A stretch of 64,000 nucleotides of DNA from Brevibacillus migulae (GTDB taxonomy: Bacteria; Bacillota; Bacilli; Brevibacillales; Brevibacillaceae): NCBI RefSeq assembly GCF_004521915.1, contig NZ_SDKD01000001.1, positions 186,001 to 250,000 of the forward strand, given 5' to 3'. This document shows positions 16,946 to 24,649 of the stretch, piece after piece. Every line of letters begins with the position of its first letter. Position 1 is the first letter of the stretch. The notes under the pieces are model-generated. The model searched no databases, was not told where the DNA came from, and was given only the letters and a program-made list of their open reading frames with translations. Position numbers and translations under genes: made by a program.

Positions 16946-17830
16946 TCATTTGTTTTTACGAAAATGCTCCATCACAAACGACTTAAAATGCAAGGCTGCC
17001 GGCGACAAGTACCGTTCCTCGATAAAAGCCATCCCGATCACACGGGAGCACTTTGGGTGCTGCAGATGGATCTGTACGGTTTTCGTCTTATCCAATCCCA
17101 CATCGGGGAGGAGCGATACACCCAGTCCAGCGGCTACCAGCCCGGCTGCCGTCGCGACTTCCTCGCCCTCAAACGTGATTTTCGGGGTAATTCCCAACTG
17201 CCGGAAAGCGCGGTCCGTTGTCTCACGCAGCGCATATCCCTTCTTTAAACAGATGAAGGATTCATCCGCGATATGCTCCAGCATGATGCTTTCAGATCCG
17301 GCCAGAGGATGCCAAGGGGGGAGTACGGCAAAGATCTCTTCACTCCACAGGGGGAGCCATTGGATTTGCATTTTGGTTTCTGTCGGCTCAGCAATCAGAC
17401 AAAGATCTAACTCTCCCGCGTGCAAATGCTCCAATAGCGAATAACTGTGATTTTGACTGAGCTGAAAGCGGATATTCGGAGAAATCGCACGAAAAGTGCC
17501 AATCAAATCAGGGATGATGCTGGTGCCCAGTGTATGCAAGAATCCTAAGGCTACCTCTCCGTGTTCCGGGTGGACGAGATCGTGAAGCTCTTGTGTTCCA
17601 TTATGAAATTCGCTCAATATTCTCTCTACTCTTTGCAAAAATAGCTGGCCATAACGGTTCAGTATAATCGTGCGGCCTTGGCGATGAAAGAGCGGGACAC
17701 CCAGCTCTTCTTCCAGTCTGGCGATAGAACGACTTAAAGCGGGTTGGGAAATAGACAGGAACTCAGCCGCACGCGTGACGTGCTGCAGACGTGCCAGGGT
17801 TTGAAAGTATTCAAGCTGCTGCCACTCCAT
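16946..17830 (-). CDS. LysR-family transcriptional regulator
   Basis: A 294-residue LTTR. The winged HTH covers residues 1-60 (MEWQQLEYFQTLARLQHVT, then SISQPALSRSIARLEEELG), followed by a two-lobed periplasmic-binding-like effector domain from about 90. The start at 17830 is chosen over 17869 because GGAGGG lies 7 bases upstream. It diverges from an MFS transporter gene, the standard LTTR layout, so it most likely controls that gene. The effector is unknown. Confidence 0.92.
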   Translation of the reverse strand: MEWQQLEYFQTLARLQHVTRAAEFLSISQPALSRSIARLEEELGVPLFHRQGRTIILNRYGQLFLQRVERILSEFHNGTQELHDLVHPEHGEVALGFLHTLGTSIIPDLIGTFRAISPNIRFQLSQNHSYSLLEHLHAGELDLCLIAEPTETKMQIQWLPLWSEEIFAVLPPWHPLAGSESIMLEHIADESFICLKKGYALRETTDRAFRQLGITPKITFEGEEVATAAGLVAAGLGVSLLPDVGLDKTKTVQIHLQHPKCSRVIGMAFIEERYLSPAALHFKSFVMEHFRKNK

Positions 17831-17894
17831 GGAAGAACCCTCCGACCTTTGTATCATCCGATCATTCATTACCGTTGTGCATGAAAAACATACT

Positions 17895-17908
17895 TATAAT
17901 CAATTATA
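17895..17908. promoter_or_regulatory. Candidate LysR operator (TATAAT-CA-ATTATA)
   Basis: A perfect 6+6 palindrome with a 2-base centre lies midway between the divergent LysR and MFS starts and contains the T-N11-A form of LTTR boxes. It also overlaps a -10-like TATAAT. Confidence 0.45.
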
Positions 17909-17970
17909 CATCATGAAAAGCCGGTGATAGTATGAGAGTGTGAATGAAGCGTACGGGAGGTTCCGTCAAC

Positions 17971-19185
17971 ATGGGGTATATCAAACAAGGTTCACTCGCT
18001 TTTCGGAAATCAAATGTAGCCTTCTTTGCAGCGGGGTTCAACACGTTTGCCATTTTGTACAGTACACAACCGCTAATGCCGGAATTTACGGATGAATTCC
18101 ACATTTCACCGACAGCGGCAAGCCTGTCACTCTCCATGACCACCATCTCGCTTGCAATCAGTATGCTGCTGTTCAGTTCCGTATCCGAAATATGGGGCCG
18201 CAAACCAGTCATGATGATTTCCATGATGGCCGCCTCGGTCTTGTCCATTTTGACGGCATGCAGCACTACGTATGAATTCATGCTGGTTTTCCGAGTCATT
18301 CAGGGATTTGCCTTGGGCGGACTTCCTTCCATTGCGATGGCGTATCTCAGTGAGGAAATGGAGCCAGACAGTCTAGGGATGGCGATGGGGCTCTATATTA
18401 GTGGCAATTCTCTTGGAGCCGTATCGGGCCGAATCATTTCCGGTGTGCTGACGGACATGTTCAACTGGCACGCTGCCTTGGGCACGATTAGCTTCATCAG
18501 CATACTGGCATGCCTGATATTTTTTGTCAATTTGCCGAATTCCAAAAATTTCGTTCCTCGTTCTCCGAAGATTGGCTTGCTGTTTACATCCTTGGTCAGT
18601 CACTTGAAGGATCCTGTACTGCTGATCTTGTTTAGTCTGGGCTTTCTCCTCCTGGGCAGCAATGTTGCTTTGTTTAATTACGTGGGGTATGTATTCATCG
18701 CTCCGCCGTACTCACTCAGTCAGACCCTAGTAGGCTGGATCTTCCTTGTATACCTGGTGGGGATGTACAGTTCGGTATGGGTTGCGAAAATGGCAAAGAA
18801 ACATGGACAGCAAAAAGTATTGATACTTTCTCTGCTCATTACGTTGGCAGGCGCCTGTCTGACGCTGGAATCCAATCTATGGATTAAGATATTGGGGCTG
18901 CCGTTGGCGACATTTGGCTTCTTCGGGGGTCATTCCATCGCCAGCGGCTGGGTGGGTCGACGCGCGCTTCAAAACAAGGCGCAGGCCTCCTCGCTCTATC
19001 TTTTCTTTTACTATGCGGGCTCCAGCATTGGCGGAACCACAGCTGGCGTGTTTTGGTCATCGCTTGGCTGGGGCGGCGTCGTGGGAATCATCGCCGGATT
19101 TTTAGGGATCGCATTATTCCTCGCGTTGCTTTTGGGCAAATGGGGCACTGTCCATCAGCCAAGCTCAGCTGCAGTAGGCAAATAA
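17971..19185 (+). CDS. MFS transporter (YnfM-like, 12 TM)
   Basis: A 404-residue major facilitator with about 12 membrane helices. The loop 2-3 motif is present as SEIWGRKPVM, and the region LVFRVIQGFALGG matches the helix 4 R-x-x-Q-G signature of drug and sugar efflux families. GGGAGG lies 9 bases before the ATG at 17971; the alternative ATG at 17944 lacks a ribosome site. It is probably regulated by the divergent LysR protein. The substrate is unknown. Confidence 0.9.
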   Translation: MGYIKQGSLAFRKSNVAFFAAGFNTFAILYSTQPLMPEFTDEFHISPTAASLSLSMTTISLAISMLLFSSVSEIWGRKPVMMISMMAASVLSILTACSTTYEFMLVFRVIQGFALGGLPSIAMAYLSEEMEPDSLGMAMGLYISGNSLGAVSGRIISGVLTDMFNWHAALGTISFISILACLIFFVNLPNSKNFVPRSPKIGLLFTSLVSHLKDPVLLILFSLGFLLLGSNVALFNYVGYVFIAPPYSLSQTLVGWIFLVYLVGMYSSVWVAKMAKKHGQQKVLILSLLITLAGACLTLESNLWIKILGLPLATFGFFGGHSIASGWVGRRALQNKAQASSLYLFFYYAGSSIGGTTAGVFWSSLGWGGVVGIIAGFLGIALFLALLLGKWGTVHQPSSAAVGK

Positions 19186-19299
19186 AGCGCGCGATTGATT
19201 CGAGCGGGGAGCGATTGACTGGCATGCCTTCGATACAGGGGCGTCTTCGGCAATCATGCGCTGAATCATGCGTAAATCGGCTAACGAGATCAAGAGAAG

Positions 19300-19334
19300 C
19301 ACACTTTGCCACGTGGCGGCAGGTGTGTTTTTTT
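19300..19334 (+). terminator. Intrinsic terminator after MFS gene
   Basis: CACAC...TGCC-ACGT-GGCG...GTGTG is followed by T7. The rest of the 347-base gap to dhaK holds the repeat element and the dha regulatory region. Confidence 0.7.
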
Positions 19335-19360
19335 CATCGATAAGAATGTATTAAATTCTC

Positions 19361-19397
19361 ATCGACATAAGGGCAACTAGGCTACGCCAAAGACTTG
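19361..19397. repeat. Dispersed intergenic element, copy 1
   Basis: A 37-base stretch beginning ATCGACATAAGGGCAAC recurs at 62475-62511 with about five mismatches. Here it is the left arm of a long hairpin at 19375-19415: AACTAGGCT and GCCAA pair with TTGGC and AGCCTAGTT, with AC opposite AC between the two helices. It stands just after a terminator and upstream of dhaK. No known riboswitch consensus fits. Confidence 0.6.
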
Positions 19398-19451
19398 ACT
19401 TGGCACAGCCTAGTTTATCCAATTGTTCCCGCAAGCAAATGCAAGAACATT

Positions 19452-19465
19452 CGGAAGCGTTTTCA
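19452..19465 (+). promoter_or_regulatory. Candidate CcpA cre site
   Basis: CGGAAGCGTTTTCA matches the cre consensus TGNAANCGNWNNCA at all fixed positions except the first. It lies 68 bases before dhaK, where catabolite control of glycerol or dihydroxyacetone use would make sense. Confidence 0.45.
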
Positions 19466-19532
19466 TCATCGGCACGATCTGTGCGTAAAGATATGGTATG
19501 TACACCATCAAAAACGGAAATGGGGAGTATGC

Positions 19533-20561
19533 GTGAAAAAACTGGTGAATCATCCGGAAGCAGTCGTGAGGGAAATGCTGGAAGGAATGGTGTTGGCGCA
19601 TCCGCACATCGTCAAACAGGTGGAAGGAACGACGGTACTCGTCCGCACCCATGCCCCGATTCAGGGGAAAGTAGGGTTGGTCAGCGGAGGCGGAAGCGGA
19701 CACGAGCCTTCTCACGCTGGCTTCGTAGGAACCGGGATGCTGGATGGGGCAGTGGCTGGCGAAGTATTCACCTCGCCTACACCCGATCAAGTATTGGAAG
19801 CCATCAAAGCGGTCAATGGCGGCAAAGGCGTCCTGCTGATCATCAAAAACTATTCCGGTGATCTGATGAACTTCGAGATGGCGGGAGAGTTGGCGGAAGC
19901 GGAAGGAATTCCTGTGCGAAAAGTGATTGTCAACGATGATGTAGCCGTGGAAGACAGCCTCTATACGACGGGGCGCCGCGGGATCGCAGGGACCATTTTT
20001 GTACACAAGATCGCGGGCGCATTGGCCGAAAGCGGAGCGTCCCTTGAAGAAGTCGAGCGGGTAGCAAACAAGGTGATTCAGCAGGTCAGAAGCATGGGGA
20101 TGGCCCTTACGCCTTGCACCATTCCCGCAGCAGGAACACCTGGATTCTCTATCGGTGAAAACGAAATGGAGATCGGCATGGGCATTCATGGCGAACCGGG
20201 CATCGAGCGTATCGCGATTGCGCCCGCAGATGATGTTGCCACAACGCTAGTCAACCATGTGCTCGAGGATATGAAGCTGACATCCGGGGATCGCGTCGCA
20301 GTCCTCATTAACGGTTTGGGCGGGACGCCGCTGATGGAGCTGTACATTGTGAATCGGAAGGTAGCGGCCCTCCTGCAGGATCAAGGCATCCAGATTCATG
20401 ATACATATGTTGGCGAGTATATGACGTCTCTGGAAATGGCTGGTTGCTCGGTGACTTTGTTAAAACTGGATGACGAACTGACGGAGCTGTTGGATGCACC
20501 CGCACAAACCATCGCGTGGAAAAAGGAGAGGAGGAATCCGAGTGGGGATACACGTGAATGA
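19533..20561 (+). CDS. dhaK: PTS-dependent dihydroxyacetone kinase, substrate-binding subunit DhaK
   Basis: A 342-residue DhaK. GGGSGHEPSHAGFVG near the N-terminus is the family hallmark, and H219 in GMGIHGEPG is the histidine that binds dihydroxyacetone as a hemiaminal. It starts with GTG after GGGGAG. It is first in a tight operon, and dhaL begins 20 bases before its stop. With DhaL and DhaM it converts dihydroxyacetone to its phosphate using PEP delivered through the PTS. Expression may be under CcpA through the upstream cre-like site. Confidence 0.95.
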   Translation: MKKLVNHPEAVVREMLEGMVLAHPHIVKQVEGTTVLVRTHAPIQGKVGLVSGGGSGHEPSHAGFVGTGMLDGAVAGEVFTSPTPDQVLEAIKAVNGGKGVLLIIKNYSGDLMNFEMAGELAEAEGIPVRKVIVNDDVAVEDSLYTTGRRGIAGTIFVHKIAGALAESGASLEEVERVANKVIQQVRSMGMALTPCTIPAAGTPGFSIGENEMEIGMGIHGEPGIERIAIAPADDVATTLVNHVLEDMKLTSGDRVAVLINGLGGTPLMELYIVNRKVAALLQDQGIQIHDTYVGEYMTSLEMAGCSVTLLKLDDELTELLDAPAQTIAWKKERRNPSGDTRE

Positions 20562-21174
20562 TGTGAAGCAGTGGCTTTTCAAAACAAATAGTCGCATGCA
20601 AGAGGAAAAAGCGTACTTGACGGCTTTGGATCAGGCGATTGGCGATGGAGACCACGGCATCAACATGGCCCGTGGCTTTCAGGAAGTGGCGATCAAACTG
20701 GAGAAAACAGCCTATACAGATATCGGTTCTCTTCTCCAGGATACCGGAATGGTGCTGCTATCGAAGGTCGGCGGGGCGTCCGGTCCTCTATTCGGCACAG
20801 CTTTTATGAAAGCAGCAATGGTATGCAAAGGGAAAACGGAAGCGACCACAGCCGATTTGGGCGCTGCTTTGCAAGAGGCGGTCAACGGGATCAAACTTCG
20901 GGGGAAGGCGGAAGTCGGCAGCAAGACGATGCTCGATGTGTGGGAGCCGGTTGCGCAATACGTCCAGGAGCACGCGGAGCAGCTATCCTGGTCTGCGCTA
21001 AACGACCTCGCCCGACTCAGCATGGAAAAGACGAAAGAGATGGAAGCCAAAAAAGGCAGAGCGGCATATCTGGGACCACGGTCGGTAGGACACTTGGATC
21101 CGGGATCGGTTTCTACCTATTACTTGATGGAAGCCCTCTGCACAACCATGAATAGAAGCGGGGAACCAGCATGA
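20542..21174 (+). CDS. dhaL: Dihydroxyacetone kinase ADP-binding subunit DhaL
   Basis: A 210-residue helical-barrel subunit that keeps ADP permanently bound and transfers phosphate from DhaM to dihydroxyacetone. The motif DQAIGDGDHGINMARG supplies the Mg-binding aspartates, and KVGGASGPLFGTAF and SVGHLDPGS are typical. Start: GTG with GGAGAGGAGG 7 bases upstream, overlapping the dhaK end by 20 bases, so the genes are translationally coupled. The stop overlaps the dhaM start. Confidence 0.95.
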   Translation: MGIHVNDVKQWLFKTNSRMQEEKAYLTALDQAIGDGDHGINMARGFQEVAIKLEKTAYTDIGSLLQDTGMVLLSKVGGASGPLFGTAFMKAAMVCKGKTEATTADLGAALQEAVNGIKLRGKAEVGSKTMLDVWEPVAQYVQEHAEQLSWSALNDLARLSMEKTKEMEAKKGRAAYLGPRSVGHLDPGSVSTYYLMEALCTTMNRSGEPA

Positions 21175-21560
21175 ACAATGTCGGAATCGTCTTGGTCTCT
21201 CACAGCAAAGAGCTGGTCAGCGGCTTGCTTGCTGTGCTCAAACAGGTGCAGCCTCATGTTCCCATTGCCATAGCCGGGGGAACGGATGACGATGAGATCG
21301 GAACCAGCGCGCAAAAAATCCGGCAAGCGATCGAATCCGTGTACTCGGATGCCGGTGTTGTCCTCTTTTTTGACCTTGGCAGCGCTCTGATGAATACAGA
21401 GCTGGCGATGGAATGGTTGGAAGGCATGGACAAGATCAGAATTGCAGACGCTCCATTGGTGGAAGGCTCTTATGCAGCCGTCGTGGAATCCGGCTGCGGA
21501 AGTACACTAGATGAAGTGGTAAAAACGGCGGAAGATGCCAAGCTGATCGAAAAACGATAA
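21171..21560 (+). CDS. dhaM: DhaM phosphotransfer subunit (EIIA-Man-like)
   Basis: A 129-residue protein with only the EIIA domain, as in Lactococcus. The E. coli protein is fused to HPr and EI parts. The phosphorylated histidine is H11 in VSHSKEL. The 4-base overlap with dhaL indicates coupling. It should receive phosphate from an HPr protein, probably the one encoded by the next gene. Confidence 0.93.
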   Translation: MNNVGIVLVSHSKELVSGLLAVLKQVQPHVPIAIAGGTDDDEIGTSAQKIRQAIESVYSDAGVVLFFDLGSALMNTELAMEWLEGMDKIRIADAPLVEGSYAAVVESGCGSTLDEVVKTAEDAKLIEKR

Positions 21561-21576
21561 TGGGAGCGGCTTGCTT

Positions 21577-21828
21577 ATGCGGATCGAAAAGGAGTTAATC
21601 GTACATCGCGCAGATGGCTTGCATGCGAGGCCAGCCGGGGAAATAGCGAAAACGATGAGAACATTTCAGAGCAGTGTAGAGATGGAATATGGCGGCAAAA
21701 CGATCAATGCAAAAAGCATCGTCAGCCTGATGACACTGGTCGCCAAGCAAGGAGCGATGCTGCGGGTGATCATTGATGGGGAGGACGCGCAAGAAGCTTT
21801 GGTAGCACTGGAGCTCATGTTGCGTTAG
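21577..21828 (+). CDS. HPr-like phosphocarrier encoded in the dha operon
   Basis: An 83-residue HPr-family protein with the active-site GLHARPA (H16) and a regulatory-serine-like segment NAKSIVSLMTL matching the Ser46 region of Bacillus HPr. It lies 16 bases after dhaM, so it is probably a dedicated carrier that supplies DhaM, replacing the HPr part fused to DhaM in enterobacteria. The ATG at 21577 is preferred to the TTG at 21571 because of its spacing from GGGAG. Confidence 0.9.
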   Translation: MRIEKELIVHRADGLHARPAGEIAKTMRTFQSSVEMEYGGKTINAKSIVSLMTLVAKQGAMLRVIIDGEDAQEALVALELMLR

Positions 21829-21841
21829 TTCAATAAAAAAG

Positions 21842-21895
21842 CAGCGGTAGGCTAGGACGTGATAGCTTGTCCCAGGTTACCGCTGACTCATTTTT
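21842..21895 (+). terminator. Probable terminator of the dha operon
   Basis: CAGCGGTA pairs with TACCGCTG, with an inner GGAC/GTCC helix. T5 follows a few bases later, so it is weaker than the others in the window. Confidence 0.5.
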
Positions 21896-21988
21896 GCGTT
21901 GCTTTTTTCTGAGTTTCTGATTCGCAAAGCTGCGTAGGATGAACACCGCCAGGAGTCAAAAGGGCATCCGTCCTTTTGAGCGTTTGGG

Positions 21989-22891
21989 TTAGCGATGTTG
22001 CTCGTACCGGTTCGCTTTGCTGAAGCTGCGGATCGCCGCAATTTCTTCCTTGGTCAACGGTGGTACGTTCGCCGCCTCGATATTTTGCAGGAGCTGCTCT
22101 CGGGAGCTGGCTCCGGGAATAACGGTCGCGACTGCAGGATGGCTAAGCGAATAACGGATAGCCAGCTGCGACATGCTGCGCGTATTGTCCACCATCGATG
22201 CCAGCTTCTCTCGAACAGCTGCGATCTCTTCCACACTGTGGTCCAAGTATCCTTTTGTCACATTCTTATTCTCCGCCAGCGCTCCGCTGGCCACCGGCCC
22301 TCGAGCAATGACACTGATGCCCTGTTCCAGGAGCAATGGCAGCACTTCCTCTTCTGCACGGCGGTCCAGGATGCTGTACTGGTTCATCACGCTGACGATG
22401 GAGGAGCGTGCCGCATATTCCCGGATCACGTTGGGGCGGATGGAAGAGATGCCGTAATGCCGGATCACCCCTTCGCGCTTCAGCTGCTCGAACGCTTCAA
22501 TCGTCTCGTCAATCGGATCATCCAAGGTTCCCCCATGCAGCTGATAGAGGTCGATGTAATCCGTCTGAAGTCTTCTCAAGCTGTCCTTCACCGCGGATAA
22601 AATGTACGCTTTCGACGGATCCCACACCCAGCCTTCCTGCCCGGGAATGCGCCGGTTGCCCACTTTGGTCGCCAGAATGACTTTGTCACGGCGCCCCTGA
22701 ATCGCTTTTCCTACCAGTTCCTCATTACGTCCCGCATCATATAAATCGGAAGTATCCAAAAAATTAATGCCTAGATCTAACGCCTCTTGAATGAGAGGGA
22801 CAGCTTTCGCCTCATCCGTCCCTACGGTCATACATCCGAAGCCGATTTCAGTGACCATGAGATCGGAAGCACCTAAACGGTTGGTTTGCAA
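21989..22891 (-). CDS. Aldo/keto reductase
   Basis: A 300-residue NADPH-dependent oxidoreductase of the AKR superfamily. The tetrad residues are visible: Asp and Tyr in FLDTSDLYDAGRNEE, Lys in LATKVGNR and His in LYQLHGG. The C-terminal NADP site is represented by VIPGASSREQLLQNIEA. A TTG start at 22891 is preferred because AAGGAG lies 10 bases upstream; the reading frame also runs further back without a ribosome site. It is divergent from the DinB gene. Substrate unknown. Confidence 0.9.
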   Translation of the reverse strand: MQTNRLGASDLMVTEIGFGCMTVGTDEAKAVPLIQEALDLGINFLDTSDLYDAGRNEELVGKAIQGRRDKVILATKVGNRRIPGQEGWVWDPSKAYILSAVKDSLRRLQTDYIDLYQLHGGTLDDPIDETIEAFEQLKREGVIRHYGISSIRPNVIREYAARSSIVSVMNQYSILDRRAEEEVLPLLLEQGISVIARGPVASGALAENKNVTKGYLDHSVEEIAAVREKLASMVDNTRSMSQLAIRYSLSHPAVATVIPGASSREQLLQNIEAANVPPLTKEEIAAIRSFSKANRYEQHR

Positions 22892-22971
22892 TGGAAATTC
22901 CGCTCCTTTCGGTGGTATGATGACATTGATTATACAGATCCCATCCAATGAAATCCAAGGGGGTATTTTTC

Positions 22972-23448
22972 ATGAGCAACTCAATCTTGAGCACCATGAA
23001 CATCGCTCGCCAAATGACGCTCGGCAAAATCGTCAGTATCAGTGAAGATCTGTTCTCCGTTCAGCCGCAGCCATTCAACAACACGATTGCCTGGAACCTG
23101 GGGCATATCGCTGCGACGTTCGACGGATTGGTTTTTCGGGCGATAACCGGCAGCAACAGACTTCCCCAAGATTTTATCGCCATGTTCAAAGGCGGAACCC
23201 GCCCCTCCGATTGGACACAGACTCCGCCATCGAAGGCCGAGCTGGTAGATATCCTGAAGCAGCAGATGAACGAAGCCAATGAATATTTCGCGGGGAACAT
23301 GGACCAGGTACTGGAGAAGCCTTTGCAAATCCGCGACTTCAAGCTAGAAACCGCCGGCGATGTCATCGGCTTCGCCGCAATCCACGAAATGATGCATAAC
23401 ACGACGATTCTCGATCTGGTGAAAGTGATTCAGCATCAGAACAGCTGA
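22972..23448 (+). CDS. DinB family protein
   Basis: A 158-residue four-helix protein of the DinB/YfiT superfamily, a metal-binding fold often acting as a thiol-dependent transferase. The metal histidines appear as WNLGHIAA and HEMMHN (HxxxH). AAGGGGG lies 8 bases before the chosen ATG; an upstream ATG at 22948 has none. A strong terminator follows. Confidence 0.88.
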   Translation: MSNSILSTMNIARQMTLGKIVSISEDLFSVQPQPFNNTIAWNLGHIAATFDGLVFRAITGSNRLPQDFIAMFKGGTRPSDWTQTPPSKAELVDILKQQMNEANEYFAGNMDQVLEKPLQIRDFKLETAGDVIGFAAIHEMMHNTTILDLVKVIQHQNS

Positions 23449-23473
23449 TACATACAAATACAAACATACTAAG

Positions 23474-23510
23474 AAAAGACGATGAAGGGGAAAAGCTTCA
23501 TCGTCTTTTT
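23474..23510 (+). terminator. Intrinsic terminator after DinB gene
   Basis: AAAGACGATGAAG pairs with CTTCATCGTCTTT around GGGGAAAAG and is followed by T5. Confidence 0.9.
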
Positions 23511-23710
23511 GTCAGGCACTTGTCCTTAATCGGAAGAGGGTTTCGCAGGATAAGCTTCTCATTAGAATAAGATCGAATGAGGGGATTTTTTATGTAAGCC
23601 GGGAGAAGAAGTGAAAAATGAAACGAAAAGGCCGGGACAAACGTAAAAGGTATCATGAAGAATTACTTGTTCCAAAGTGAAAGATCATGTACATGGGGGA
23701 TGATATTGTG

Positions 23711-23884
23711 ATGAAACAATGGTTCGGCAAAATTGCAATTTTGCTAGGGATGGTTCTCTTGGTTGCGAAATACTATTTTTTTCAAACATCTGAATACAGC
23801 TATATTCTGACAGGTCTTGTGGTTGTTCTTTGCCTGATGGGCGGCTTTTTGGCTTCGGGTGATTCTCCCAAGAAGGCGTCATAG
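23711..23884 (+). CDS. Small two-helix membrane protein
   Basis: A 57-residue hypothetical protein with two hydrophobic helices (about 6-22 and 30-47) and a short polar tail. GGGGGA precedes the ATG at 23711; GTG at 23708 is equally possible. I recognise no family. The following 230 bases up to the Rrf2 promoter contain no convincing gene. Confidence 0.5.
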   Translation: MKQWFGKIAILLGMVLLVAKYYFFQTSEYSYILTGLVVVLCLMGGFLASGDSPKKAS

Positions 23885-24061
23885 TGGAGCAGTATGGCTT
23901 GGAAATGGGGCTGATAACCCAACAGCAAAGGGATTGCAGGAAAATTACCACCCAATTGTTGACGACACTGTCATCATGAATGCTTGCGTATCCATAGACG
24001 GATGTGAATAGACGGGTGGCACAAGCAGAAGAATATGTGTGGAAAATTAACAAATTGGCAG

Positions 24062-24090
24062 TTGACTTGTTCTTTTGTTGTAAGTATTAT
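24062..24090 (+). promoter_or_regulatory. Sigma-A-type promoter of the Rrf2 gene
   Basis: TTGACT at 24062-24067 and TATTAT at 24085-24090 are 17 bases apart, directly upstream of the regulator gene. The -10 lies inside the GTTGTAA palindrome. Confidence 0.6.
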
Positions 24091-24099
24091 AATTACAAC
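24077..24099. promoter_or_regulatory. Operator GTTGTAA-N9-TTACAAC, copy 1
   Basis: A perfect 7+7 inverted repeat overlaps the -10 of the Rrf2 gene, implying autorepression. The same arms with the same 9-base spacer recur at 24568-24590. Confidence 0.65.
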
Positions 24100-24113
24100 G
24101 AGAGGGTGGTCAG

Positions 24114-24554
24114 TTGAAAATCAGTAGCCGGTTCACAATCGCTGTACATATGGTATCGTTAATTCACGTTCGAACCGATCATTTAACGTCTGAGCAAATT
24201 GCGGATAGCGTGAATACGAATCCGGTATTCATTCGGCAAATCAGCAGCTTGCTAAAAAAAGCGGGGATAATCGGGGTGAAACGTGGTTCAGGTGGAGCTT
24301 ATTTATTGAAGGATCCTTCAGAGATTACATTATACGATATCTATCTAGCCGTAGATGTTGTTGGAGACAATGGATTATTTCACTCCCACGAAAATCCGAA
24401 TCCCAATTGTTGGATCGGAGCAAATATCCATGAGATTCTAGGGTTTTTTTTAGTAAAGGCACAACAGGCTATGGAAGGTGTTTTGCGTGAAGTTTCCATT
24501 CAGGAACTCATTCATCTCATCGCTGAAAAAAAGAATGCTTCTTCGGGAGCATAA
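24114..24554 (+). CDS. Rrf2-family transcriptional regulator (YwnA-like)
   Basis: A 146-residue winged-helix regulator that starts with TTG after GAGAGGGTGG. It opens with KISSRFTIAVHMVSLI, and the recognition helix region is TNPVFIRQISSLLKKAGI. It has a single cysteine (NPNCWIG) instead of the three-cysteine cluster of IscR/NsrR, so it probably does not bind an Fe-S cluster and may sense by one thiol or a ligand, as YwnA-type members do. Two identical palindromes, one over its own promoter and one before the next gene, suggest autoregulation and control of the esterase. Confidence 0.88.
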   Translation: MKISSRFTIAVHMVSLIHVRTDHLTSEQIADSVNTNPVFIRQISSLLKKAGIIGVKRGSGGAYLLKDPSEITLYDIYLAVDVVGDNGLFHSHENPNPNCWIGANIHEILGFFLVKAQQAMEGVLREVSIQELIHLIAEKKNASSGA

Positions 24555-24567
24555 TTTTTTTGGGACT

Positions 24568-24590
24568 GTTGTAATTGGTTTACTTACAAC
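24568..24590. promoter_or_regulatory. Operator GTTGTAA-N9-TTACAAC, copy 2
   Basis: Same arms and spacer length as copy 1, located between the Rrf2 gene and the hydrolase gene 60 bases before the latter's start. Confidence 0.65.
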
Positions 24591-24649
24591 AATTCTCCAC
24601 TCTCTCCCTCTCGTTGAAAAAATGTTGTCATATTTAAGGAGGATTTTAC

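Noticed and set aside
23685-24053. 122-codon minus-strand frame over the small membrane protein gene
   Set aside because: Atypical composition with many Cys, Ser and Trp, no ribosome site, and it overlaps a more credible plus-strand small gene.
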